This document shows positions 49,698 to 57,525 of a stretch of 64,000 bases of DNA, in pieces. Position 1 is the first letter of the stretch, and the number at the start of each line of letters is the position of its first letter. Origin of the DNA: Janthinobacterium sp. UMAB-56. GTDB lineage: Bacteria; Pseudomonadota; Gammaproteobacteria; Burkholderiales; Burkholderiaceae_D. The notes beneath the pieces were generated by a model, which saw nothing but the letters and a program-made list of their open reading frames with translations, did no database searches and was not told where the DNA came from. Made by a program: the position numbers and the translations under genes. The stretch is from assembly GCF_900095265.1 (NCBI RefSeq), contig NZ_LT607651.1, positions 446,304 to 510,303 of the forward strand. Reading direction: 5' to 3'.

Positions 49698-50315
49698 ATG
49701 ACCAAGCCTGACCAGAACGACCTGTCTGCCATCGACGCCGCCACCATCGCCCTCAACCGGCGCATGAACAAATTCGACGGCCATGCACAGGTCTGGCTGT
49801 TCGGCTACGGCTCGCTGATCTACAAGGCGGACTTCCCCTATCTTGAACGGCGCCCCGCCAGCATCGCAGGCTGGACGCGGCGCTTCTGGCAAGGCTCGCA
49901 CGACCACCGGGGCACGCCCATGGCGCCGGGCCGGGTCGCCACCATCGTGCCGCAGGCGGGCGCCGTGTGCGACGGCATGGCCTATCTGATCACGCCCGAA
50001 GTCTTCGCCCACCTCGATCACCGCGAAAAAAATGGCTATTTGCGCCTGGCCACCGACATCACTTTCGAGGACGGTGGCAAAGTCGAAGGCCTGGTGTACA
50101 TCGCCAACGAAGAAAACGCCGCCTTCCTCGGCGCCGCCCCGGAGCTCGACATCGCGCGCCAGATCGCCCGTTCAAACGGCCCCAGCGGCCCGAACAGCGA
50201 GTACCTGCTGCACCTGGCCAGCGCCCTGCGCGAACTGGGCAAGAGCGACCCGCATGTCTTTGCGATCGAGCAACATCTGGCCCAATTGAAAGATACCCCG
50301 CCTGCAGCGCAGTGA
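49698..50315 (+). CDS. ChaC-like gamma-glutamylcyclotransferase
   Basis: A 205-residue protein with the GGCT fold: VWLFGYGSLIYKADFPYLERRPASIAGWTRRFWQGSHDHRGTP at residues 33-75 and HLDHREKNGYLR near 105, in which the Glu is the likely catalytic acid/base. ChaC-type enzymes degrade glutathione to 5-oxoproline and Cys-Gly. The start ATG is at 49698-49700, 28 bases after the LysR stop and probably cotranscribed with it. An upstream 30-residue extension lies inside the LysR gene and was rejected. Confidence 0.85.
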   Translation: MTKPDQNDLSAIDAATIALNRRMNKFDGHAQVWLFGYGSLIYKADFPYLERRPASIAGWTRRFWQGSHDHRGTPMAPGRVATIVPQAGAVCDGMAYLITPEVFAHLDHREKNGYLRLATDITFEDGGKVEGLVYIANEENAAFLGAAPELDIARQIARSNGPSGPNSEYLLHLASALRELGKSDPHVFAIEQHLAQLKDTPPAAQ

Positions 50316-50367
50316 GCTACGGCGAGCGAGCGCCTGCCTCAACCATGCACCCGGCTGCGGGCCGCAG

Positions 50368-50384
50368 GCTTGCAATATGCAAGC
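50368..50384. promoter_or_regulatory. Perfect inverted repeat upstream of the sigma-54 activator gene
   Basis: Arms GCTTGCA (50368-50374) and TGCAAGC (50378-50384) flank ATA. A second short repeat, GGCGA-CTA-TCGCC, follows at 50412-50424. They lie in the 244-base gap before the regulator gene and could be operators, or the first could be a weak terminator for the preceding gene. Confidence 0.4.
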
Positions 50385-50559
50385 GATAAATATCTCTTTA
50401 GTGTGACAATTGGCGACTATCGCCGTTTCAGAAGCGACCATAATCTGAACGCGCGATTCCTGTATGCATAAGTGAAGCAAGGGTACGCGTCAGCAGGCAG
50501 CGGGGCAGAAAACTGACGGCCCTGCACGATCGGAGCGAACTCATCGGAGCGAGACGACC

Positions 50560-52962
50560 ATGTCCGACAGGACTATGCCGCAACAGTATGGCAGGCAGCC
50601 GCATGACGTACTTCCCGGGGCGACCGCCATTGCCCCGGTGCATGCCCTCATACATTGCGGTAGCGTAGCGAGCGGGCTGAACATCATAGGCAGCTCCGCG
50701 GTTTTCCAGCGCCTGCTGCGCATGGTCGAAGCGGTGGCACCGACCCGCTGCACGGTGCTCATCAACGGCCCCACCGGTTCCGGCAAGGAAATTATCGCCC
50801 AGCTCGTGCACCGACGCAGCGGCGACCCCGCTGCGCCGTTTGTCGATCTCAATTGCGGCGCCCTGCCGGAACACTTGATCGATGCGGAACTCTTCGGCCA
50901 TACCAAAGGGGCGTTTACGGGAGCGCTCAACAGCCGCGACGGCTTTTTCGCCCAGGCGGGGCAAGGCACGCTGTTTCTCGATGAAATAGGCGAACTGCCG
51001 TTGACGGTACAGAGCAAGCTGCTGCGCGTGCTCGAATCGCGCCGTTTCCGGCCGCTGGGCGGCGGCGACACCCAGCCGTTCAACGGGCGCATCGTGGCCG
51101 CCACCCACTGCGACCTGGCAGCGATGGTGCAAGCGGGCCGTTTCCGCGCAGACCTGTACTACCGGCTGGCGGTGTTGAAACTCGACGTACCGGGCCTGGA
51201 CCAGCGCCGCAGCGACGTCGCCGCACTCGCCGCACACTTTGCCAGCCTGCAGAAGCGGCCCATCCGTTTCACCGCCACCGCCATGGAGCGGCTGTGCCGG
51301 CATCCCTGGCCAGGGCATATCCGCGAACTGCGCAATCTGATTGAGCGGCTGTCGATACTGGCCGAATCCCCGCTGATCGATGCACACAGCCTGGAAGCCT
51401 TCCTGTCGGCGGGGCAGCCCGAGGTCGCCGACCACACGCTGCTGGCAGAAGCCCTGATGCAGCTGGAAGGCGATGACAAGCTGGCTGCTGCGGAACAATT
51501 GTTGATCGAGTATGCGATGCGCATTGCCGATGGCAACAAGACGATCGCCGCCCGCCACCTGGGCGTCAACCGCAAGGTCATCGAACGCCGGCGGCATGGC
51601 GACGAAGAGCGCAGTAATTTCGCCCGCGTCTGCCTGCTAGAGGGGCGCGCACTGATCGAGGCGGCGCGCTTCAAGGAAGCCATCGAAGTGTTGCGGCGCG
51701 GCCTCACACTGCTGGCGGCCGACGCGCACCCCTGCACCGCGCGCCGGCTGAGCTGCGACCTTCACCGCTGGCTGGCCATCTCGCACCGTGGCATCAGCGG
51801 ATGGCAAAGTGCCGAAGCGCTCGCCTGCTATCAACAGGCATTGCAAGAGGCAGCGGCACTCGGCGACGAGGTAGAAATCACCGCCCTGCGCTTCGGCATC
51901 TGGACCACGCAGCTGATGGCGCTGGACCTGGTGGCGGCCCGGGCAACGGCGCAGGACATGCTGCAGCGGGCGCAGGCGATAGGCGACACGGACTTGCTGT
52001 CCCAGGCCCACCTGGCCCTGGCCAACACGCTGTTCTGGCTCGGCGATTACCGCGAGACCCTGGCCTGCCTGGCGCGCGGACACCTGCTGTGCGGCGCGGC
52101 CTCGGCCGAAACCGGGGGACAGGGCCTGGATATCGCCGCGCTGTCCGCCACCTTCGAAGGCCTGTCCTGCTTCCAGAGCGGCGCCTTCCGGCGCGCGCGC
52201 CTGGTGATGGAGCAACTGGGCTTGCGCGGCGCCGCCGACAACCCGCACCCATTCCATCGCGCCATCGCGCTGCAGGGCGCCGCTTGGCTGGCCTGCATGT
52301 TCGAAGACTGGGCCAGACTGGCAGACCTGGCAGCTGAGCTGCAGACCGTCGCCAGCGAATATGGCTATCAATTCTACCTGGGGGTGGGCCAGATATTCCA
52401 TGCCTGCGCCTTGGCGCCGGGCAACGCCCATGCGCAGACCGAACAGCGCATCGCCGACGGCTATCAGCACTACATGCTGTGCGAAGGTGGCATGCTCTTC
52501 CATTCATTCCAGGCCTGGAAACGTGGCGAAATGCTGCTGTCGGCAGGCCAGCCTTTGCAAGCCCGGCAGTTGCTGCACGGCGCCATCGAACTGGCGCTGG
52601 AACATGGCGAACGGGCCTATCTGGTCGAACTGCTCGACATGCACGCCCGCACATGGATCGCGGTGGACGACCTGGACAACGCGGAACGCGAGCTGGGCAG
52701 TGCGCTGTCGACGGCCAAGGCGCTGGGCGCGGCGGCCGGCAGCCTGCTGGTAGCGACCCGCCTGGCGCTGCTGCTGCAGCAGCGCGGACGCTGGCCCGAA
52801 GCGCTACAGCACCTCACGCGCGCCTTGCGCAGCGTGGAGCCTGACACGGCTTTCCCCCGGTTTGCCCAGGCGCTGCAGTTGCAGGCCAGTCTGGCGCAGG
52901 CCATTTCCATGCCATGCCAACCTGAGGACCCGCAACATGAGCTATCTGCTGAACCACGATGA
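50560..52962 (+). CDS. Sigma-54 activator with AAA+ domain, internal HTH and C-terminal TPR region
   Basis: An 800-residue bacterial enhancer-binding protein. After a short 40-residue N-terminus with no receiver or GAF domain comes the AAA+ module: Walker A NGPTGSGKE (69-77), the sigma-54 contact loop GAFTGA (117-122), Walker B TLFLDEIGE (137-145) and the R-finger region (RADLYYRLAVL, 196). A Fis-type HTH follows (EYAMRIADGNKTIAARHLGVNRKVIERRR, 317-345). The remaining 450 residues are helical TPR/MalT-like repeats. This places the DNA-binding domain in the middle. The gene overlaps the DUF917 gene by 26 bases. The start is ATG 50560-50562 with GGAG upstream. Confidence 0.88.
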   Translation: MSDRTMPQQYGRQPHDVLPGATAIAPVHALIHCGSVASGLNIIGSSAVFQRLLRMVEAVAPTRCTVLINGPTGSGKEIIAQLVHRRSGDPAAPFVDLNCGALPEHLIDAELFGHTKGAFTGALNSRDGFFAQAGQGTLFLDEIGELPLTVQSKLLRVLESRRFRPLGGGDTQPFNGRIVAATHCDLAAMVQAGRFRADLYYRLAVLKLDVPGLDQRRSDVAALAAHFASLQKRPIRFTATAMERLCRHPWPGHIRELRNLIERLSILAESPLIDAHSLEAFLSAGQPEVADHTLLAEALMQLEGDDKLAAAEQLLIEYAMRIADGNKTIAARHLGVNRKVIERRRHGDEERSNFARVCLLEGRALIEAARFKEAIEVLRRGLTLLAADAHPCTARRLSCDLHRWLAISHRGISGWQSAEALACYQQALQEAAALGDEVEITALRFGIWTTQLMALDLVAARATAQDMLQRAQAIGDTDLLSQAHLALANTLFWLGDYRETLACLARGHLLCGAASAETGGQGLDIAALSATFEGLSCFQSGAFRRARLVMEQLGLRGAADNPHPFHRAIALQGAAWLACMFEDWARLADLAAELQTVASEYGYQFYLGVGQIFHACALAPGNAHAQTEQRIADGYQHYMLCEGGMLFHSFQAWKRGEMLLSAGQPLQARQLLHGAIELALEHGERAYLVELLDMHARTWIAVDDLDNAERELGSALSTAKALGAAAGSLLVATRLALLLQQRGRWPEALQHLTRALRSVEPDTAFPRFAQALQLQASLAQAISMPCQPEDPQHELSAEPR

Positions 52963-54157
52963 CCTTGAATCGCTACTGCTGGGAGCTTGCTTCTTCGGCA
53001 GCGGTGGCGGCGGCACGCTCACGTCCGCGCGCAGCCTGCTGGCCCAGTTCCACGCCGGCGATTATTATCCAGATGCCCAGGTACGCGTGGTCAGCGTCGA
53101 CGAAGCCACGCATGGCGATACGGTCATGGTCGCTTACCTCGGTTCGCCCGTGGCGATCAATGGCGCCCACTATCCGCAGGGGCCTGTCGATGCCGTGATC
53201 GCGGTCAGGGAACGCCTGGCGCTGGAAAAACGCACGCTGTCCTACCTGGCACCGCCAGAGAGCGGAGCGCTGGGGTTTCTCGTCGCCTGCCTGGTCGCCG
53301 CCCACCTGGGGCTGGCCGTGATCGACGCCGACGGCGCCGGCCGCGCCGTTCCCTCGCTGCCCCAACTGACGTATGCGGCCGCGCAGATCAGTCCGCGCCC
53401 GGCCTTCCTCGTCAGCCAAGCGGGACTGCGCGTCGAACTCGACGTCCAGCCCAGCCAGGGCCAGAACGGCGCCCATTCCCATCAGCAGGACGTGGCAACG
53501 ATCATCGACCAGATGATGCGCCCCATCGTCTCCCAGGCCGATTTCAAGCAATTCGGCGGACTGGCCATGTGGATCATGGCGCCAGCGCAACTGGAGCGGG
53601 CACTGCCTGTGCGCGGCACCCTGGGACGTGCGCTGCGCCTAGGCCGCGAACTGCAGGCTGGCCGCCTGCGCAGCGCTGACGAACTGGTCAGTTATCTGGC
53701 GCGACAATTCGACATGCGCGCCTTGCCGCTGTTTGCGCAGGGCACATTCGTCGCAGCCGAAGTCGAATCGCGCAATGGCTTCGACCTGGGAAAAATCACT
53801 ATCCGCGCAGGCGACCGGCTATGCACGGTCCTGTACCAGAACGAATCGCTGCTGGCATGGGACAGCAGCCGAAGCAGCCCCATCTGCATGGCGCCCGACG
53901 GCATCAGTTACTTTGTCGAAGGCGATGGCCAGGCCGTGTATTCGAATGGCGACTTGCTGCTGCCTGATGGCACGCTCAACCCCGCTCTCCTGCAACGCAA
54001 GGTGACGCTGCTGGGCCTGGACGCCAATCCGGTCCTGCGTGAACGGGGCGGCCTGATACTGGACAGCTTCATGCAACTGATCAACACCATCGGCTACCTG
54101 GGACCCTATGTGCCGCTCGCCGGCAACGCCAGCGCAGCGACAGGGAGCGCCGTATGA
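52937..54157 (+). CDS. DUF917 (S-methyl-thiohydantoin desulfurase-like) protein
   Basis: A 406-residue member of the DUF917 family, renamed in Pfam after an S-methyl-thiohydantoin desulfurase. The N-terminal LLGACFFGSGGGGTLTSARSLL (about residues 13-34) and LGLAVIDADGAGRAVPSLPQL near 121 are typical. A C-terminal beta-rich half (about 260-395) completes it. Family members often accompany hydantoinase or racemase genes, as here. The start is MSYLLNHDD (ATG 52937-52939, GAGG upstream), inside the end of the activator gene. The substrate is unknown. Confidence 0.78.
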   Translation: MSYLLNHDDLESLLLGACFFGSGGGGTLTSARSLLAQFHAGDYYPDAQVRVVSVDEATHGDTVMVAYLGSPVAINGAHYPQGPVDAVIAVRERLALEKRTLSYLAPPESGALGFLVACLVAAHLGLAVIDADGAGRAVPSLPQLTYAAAQISPRPAFLVSQAGLRVELDVQPSQGQNGAHSHQQDVATIIDQMMRPIVSQADFKQFGGLAMWIMAPAQLERALPVRGTLGRALRLGRELQAGRLRSADELVSYLARQFDMRALPLFAQGTFVAAEVESRNGFDLGKITIRAGDRLCTVLYQNESLLAWDSSRSSPICMAPDGISYFVEGDGQAVYSNGDLLLPDGTLNPALLQRKVTLLGLDANPVLRERGGLILDSFMQLINTIGYLGPYVPLAGNASAATGSAV

Positions 54158-54867
54158 AGTCGCTGCGCATCTGCATCGTGGCGCCAGTGGCTACCGCCGC
54201 CTACAACCAGCGTCTGCTCGACGCCGTCCAGCCCGTGATGCCGCCCGATGTCGAGGTGTCCGTGCGCAATATTTCGACCGGGAACGACTGCATCGAATAC
54301 CGCGTCGACTGGCTGCAAAACGGCTATCCGGTGGTACAACTGGCCAGGGACATCGAACGCGAAGGCTATGACGGCATCTGGCTCAGCGACTTCGACATGT
54401 GCGGCGTGGAGGCGGCGCGCGAAGTGATCGACATCCCCATCCTTGGAGGCTTCCCGCCCGCCGCCTTTACCGCGCTGGCACTCAGCCAGCGACTGTCGAT
54501 CATGACAATACTGCCAAGCACGCTCGCCATGCAGCAGGGCCACATGCAGGCCTATGGATTGCAGGACAGCTTCGCCTCCATCCGCTCCATCGACTGTCCG
54601 GTCGGCGACCTCGGCAACCTGGACAAGGTGATCGAGCAAACCTTCCAGGCTGCCATGCTGGCGATACAGAAAGACGGTGCCCAGTCCATCTTGCTCGGCT
54701 GCACAGGCTTTGTTGGCGTCGCCGCGCGCGTCACCGCGCTGCTGGAAGACGCGCTGCATACCTATGTGCCGGTGATCGATCCGAACCAGGCAGGCTTCAG
54801 CTTCCTTGTTTCCCTCGCCCGCATGCGCCTGCGACCCAGCCGCGCCTGCTACAGCAAGCATAGCTGA
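54154..54867 (+). CDS. Asp/Glu/hydantoin racemase-family protein
   Basis: A 237-residue cofactor-independent racemase fold protein. The two catalytic cysteines are seen as Cys83 (DFDMCGVEAARE) and Cys183 (LLGCTGFVGVA), each in its usual motif. The start overlaps the DUF917 stop by four bases (ATGA). It resembles hydantoin racemases more than glutamate racemase in length and in the SDFDMCG motif. It might racemise a hydantoin or an amino acid used by the neighbouring DUF917 enzyme; a link to the peptide genes downstream is only positional. Confidence 0.8.
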   Translation: MKSLRICIVAPVATAAYNQRLLDAVQPVMPPDVEVSVRNISTGNDCIEYRVDWLQNGYPVVQLARDIEREGYDGIWLSDFDMCGVEAAREVIDIPILGGFPPAAFTALALSQRLSIMTILPSTLAMQQGHMQAYGLQDSFASIRSIDCPVGDLGNLDKVIEQTFQAAMLAIQKDGAQSILLGCTGFVGVAARVTALLEDALHTYVPVIDPNQAGFSFLVSLARMRLRPSRACYSKHS

Positions 54868-54941
54868 TTCACCGCTCGCGCCCGCGACCATGCCAAGCCG
54901 TGGCGCGGGCGCTCCATCCCGCCCTTTCCTGCCTGCCGTTT

Positions 54942-54971
54942 TCGTCCATCCCGGCCAAAGATGGTGGACGA
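54942..54971. promoter_or_regulatory. Distal inverted repeat upstream of the sigma-54 promoter
   Basis: Perfect 7-bp arms TCGTCCA (54942-54948) and TGGACGA (54965-54971) with a 16-base gap. It could be a terminator stem for the racemase operon (no T tract follows) or an additional activator site. The centre is about 113 bases before the predicted transcription start of the protease gene. Confidence 0.35.
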
Positions 54972-54991
54972 TATCAGCCAACATTGTTGCG

Positions 54992-55005
54992 TCACGTAAA
55001 CGTGA
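54992..55005. promoter_or_regulatory. Candidate upstream activating sequence
   Basis: Perfect inverted repeat TCACGT-AA-ACGTGA, centred about 47 bases upstream of the -24 element. A dimeric Fis-type HTH of the neighbouring activator could bind such a site. The spacing is a little short for classic enhancers, which lie 80-200 bases upstream, but is within reported range. Confidence 0.45.
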
Positions 55006-55042
55006 ATCAGCCCCATCCCTTAGAAATCAAACACTTGGCGTT

Positions 55043-55059
55043 CTGGCACAGCCTTTGCT
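55043..55059 (+). promoter_or_regulatory. Sigma-54 (-24/-12) promoter before the PatA/PatG-like protease gene
   Basis: CTGGCACAGCCTTTGCT matches the sigma-54 consensus (YTGGCACGRNNNTTGCW) at every defined position but one. GG is at 55045-55046 and GC at 55057-55058, with exactly ten bases between them. The predicted start is near 55070, leaving a leader of about 95 bases before the GTG start. An enhancer-binding activator gene lies 2 kb upstream. Confidence 0.8.
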
Positions 55060-55164
55060 AAAGATCATGCTATCGGTGCCCGAGCAGCAGGCGCCGCAGC
55101 AGGCAGTCGGTGCACCTCAAACGGTGTGGCGCCCGCCCTCCAGGACCCAGCAAGGAGCCCCGCC

Positions 55165-57081
55165 GTGTCGACGACTTTGGAAATATCCACCACCCACGAC
55201 AGCATGGCCAATCACGGCTTGCTGCCCGGCATGGCTGCCTTGCAAGAAGGCAATACCGGCTGTGCCGATATCTGCATCGCCGTGCTGGACGGTCCCGTCG
55301 ATACCAGCCATCCCTGTTTTGCCGGCGCCAAGCTGGAATTGATTGACACCCTCGCCACTGGTTCGAGCGGCAACGGCAGGGCATCGCTGCACGGCACCCA
55401 TGTCACCAGCATAATCTTTGGCCAGCCGGGCAGCCCCGTCACGGGCCTGGCGCCCCATTGCCGGGGCTTGATCCTGCCCATCTTTGCCGACCGCGCCGAT
55501 GGCACATTGACGCAATGCACGCAACTAGACCTGGCCCGCGCCATCACCCAGGCCGTCGAGCATGGCGCGCACATCATCAATGTCAGCGGCGGTGAACTGT
55601 CCGACAGCGGCGCCGCCGACGGCCTGCTGCAAAAAGCCATACAACTGTGCCATGAACGCAACGTGCTGCTGGTCGCGGCGGCGGGTAATGACGGCTGCGA
55701 TTGCCTGCACATCCCCGCCTCCATCAAATACACCCTGGTGGTCGGTGCCCTGGACCGGCAAGGCGCCCCCATGCCCAATAGCAACTGGGGCGAGGCCTAT
55801 CGCACGCGCGGCATCATGGCGCCCGGCACCGACATCGTCGGCGCCGGGCCAGCAGGGAGCGTGCGCGTCAACAGCGGCACCAGCTTTGCCACCCCGATCG
55901 TCTCGGCCATCGCAGCCTTGCTGCTGTGCCGACAACACCAACATGGGGATCGTCCTGACCCTCGTGGAGTTTGCAGCGCATTGCTGCAAAGCGCAACGCG
56001 TTGCAACACCAATGGCGAGCTGGACTGTCGCCGCCTCCTGACTGGGACATTGAATGTGCCGGGCGCCACTCAACTTATATTATTAAAAGGGAAAATTGAA
56101 ATGTCAGACGATACTGTGATTGAAGTGAGCCCAGCCAATGCCGACACTTCCGCGCTGGCGCACCCACCCAGCATTCCCATGCTGGAAACTCCCTCCCTGT
56201 CCACTCTGGCGGCCACTGCCGGCGTAACGCGGCAAGGCATCGCCGCCTCCGGCATCGATGCCTCCGATTGCGGCTGCGGCGGCGTTACTGCCAAGGGCCC
56301 GACGCTGGTGTATGCACTGGGCAACCTGGGCATCGACTTCGGCAGCGAAGCGCGCCACGATTCATTTGTCCAGGCCATGCCATTGGGCAGGAACAACCCG
56401 GACGATCCGCAGCAATTGATCGAATTTCTGCGCGCAAAGCCATATTTCCGGCAATCACTGACCTGGACCGTCAATCTGGACGCCACACCGATTTACGCGA
56501 TCGTGCCCGTCGGTCCGTATGCCGACCTGACCTATGAACTGCTGTTCGAGGCCCTGGTTGGCACAATCGATGGCAAGGTCGTCATGAATTCGTTTCCCGG
56601 CGTAATCTCGGGCGCCGCCAGGCTGATGTCCGGCCAGATCGTGCCCGTGATTCAGCCAGCCATACGGGGCATGTTCAGCTGGAATGTCCCGGAACTGATC
56701 AGCAGCCTGCTGGCGGTGCAAGACAACCAGGAACTGAACAGCGACAACACGGGAGCGCGCCTGGAAAACTTCCTGAACCGCATCTATTACGACTTCCGCA
56801 ACCTGGGCGTCACAGGCATGGACCGCGCGCTCAACTTCTCGGCCACGAATGCCATGCAGGCTGCTGAAATGCTGATCAAGACCATCGGCATGCAGCTCGA
56901 TACCATCGTCGTGCAACAGAGCCCCGTGTGCCGCCCTGGCTCCGAATGCTACGACATCATCATGACCTTCTTCAACCCGGAAAATCTGCAGATAGCCAAC
57001 ACGGTCGCACGCTTCGCCGTCGACGTCAGCGATGTGATACCGGTCAGCGTCGGGCCCGTGCGCTACTGGTCGCAGCGCTAA
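55165..57081 (+). CDS. PatA/PatG-family subtilisin-like RiPP maturation protease
   Basis: A 638-residue S8 peptidase of the cyanobactin-maturation type. The catalytic triad is complete: Asp42 (AVLDGPVDTSHPCF), His76 (LHGTHVTS), oxyanion Asn175 (AAAGND) and Ser240 (NSGTSFATP). After the protease domain (to about residue 290) comes a Pro/Ala-rich linker with GIAASGIDASDCGCGG. It is followed by the family's C-terminal domain (VYALGNLGIDFGSEARHDSF onward). No signal peptide is seen, as expected for cytoplasmic RiPP proteases. The start is GTG 55165-55167, seven bases after a strong AAGGAG; an upstream in-frame GTG lacks a site. It is followed by two small peptide genes. Confidence 0.88.
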   Translation: MSTTLEISTTHDSMANHGLLPGMAALQEGNTGCADICIAVLDGPVDTSHPCFAGAKLELIDTLATGSSGNGRASLHGTHVTSIIFGQPGSPVTGLAPHCRGLILPIFADRADGTLTQCTQLDLARAITQAVEHGAHIINVSGGELSDSGAADGLLQKAIQLCHERNVLLVAAAGNDGCDCLHIPASIKYTLVVGALDRQGAPMPNSNWGEAYRTRGIMAPGTDIVGAGPAGSVRVNSGTSFATPIVSAIAALLLCRQHQHGDRPDPRGVCSALLQSATRCNTNGELDCRRLLTGTLNVPGATQLILLKGKIEMSDDTVIEVSPANADTSALAHPPSIPMLETPSLSTLAATAGVTRQGIAASGIDASDCGCGGVTAKGPTLVYALGNLGIDFGSEARHDSFVQAMPLGRNNPDDPQQLIEFLRAKPYFRQSLTWTVNLDATPIYAIVPVGPYADLTYELLFEALVGTIDGKVVMNSFPGVISGAARLMSGQIVPVIQPAIRGMFSWNVPELISSLLAVQDNQELNSDNTGARLENFLNRIYYDFRNLGVTGMDRALNFSATNAMQAAEMLIKTIGMQLDTIVVQQSPVCRPGSECYDIIMTFFNPENLQIANTVARFAVDVSDVIPVSVGPVRYWSQR

Positions 57082-57236
57082 CTGCAAGGCCCAATGAATT
57101 GTCGGAGCACGTGGGCGCAGCGATGCGCGCACGCGCTTCAGCAAACGGTCGTTGGCGGGAAACGATCAGCACCGTACCCTCGGTACACACATCCATTGTC
57201 GTTGCCCGCAGCGGCGCCATCACAAGGAGCTTTAAA

Positions 57237-57413
57237 ATGAACAATCTGCCATTGCAAGCCAAAGCCGTTCAACGCAGCCCCGGCATCTCCGCCATCAGCC
57301 AGGGCGTCGCCCCTTCCGGCATTGCCTGCACCCTGTGCCAAATGGGTTGCAGCGCCTTGAGCGGCAGCGCACAGCAAATCTGCCTGGCAGCTTGCGCCGC
57401 CACCGTTTGCTGA
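57237..57413 (+). CDS. Candidate Cys-rich RiPP precursor peptide 1 (58 aa)
   Basis: A 58-residue frame with a strong AAGGAG site (57224-57229) seven bases before the ATG. The N-terminal half is Cys-free (starts MNNLPLQ, contains RSPGISA). The C-terminal half is Cys-rich with Cys31, 34, 38, 49, 53 and 58. A GVAPS sequence (23-27) precedes the Cys-rich part and matches the form G-L/V-x-A/P-S at which PatA cuts cyanobactin precursors. It lies 155 bases after the protease gene. Product identity is inferred; no database match is claimed. Confidence 0.72.
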   Translation: MNNLPLQAKAVQRSPGISAISQGVAPSGIACTLCQMGCSALSGSAQQICLAACAATVC

Positions 57414-57459
57414 TCAAGCCAGCAGGATCGAGCCATTCCGGCTAAACCCGGCATGCCTG

Positions 57460-57484
57460 CGGGCGATGAGTTTCTTGTCGCCCG
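57460..57484 (+). terminator. Hairpin between the two peptide genes
   Basis: Perfect 7-bp arms CGGGCGA (57460-57466) and TCGCCCG (57478-57484) with an 11-base loop and no T tract. It may stabilise the first peptide's message or cause partial termination, so that peptide 1 is made in excess of peptide 2. Confidence 0.45.
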
Positions 57485-57525
57485 TTCAGTCCGCCGGCAT
57501 CAACCCCGATTGAGGAAGGACAGCA

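Noticed and set aside
57094..57240. A 48-codon frame just before peptide gene 1, whose TGA overlaps the peptide's ATG by four bases
   Set aside because: It has only a weak AAGG with short spacing, no leader resemblance to the two peptides and an unstructured composition. The overlap may be chance, though it could act as a translational coupler.
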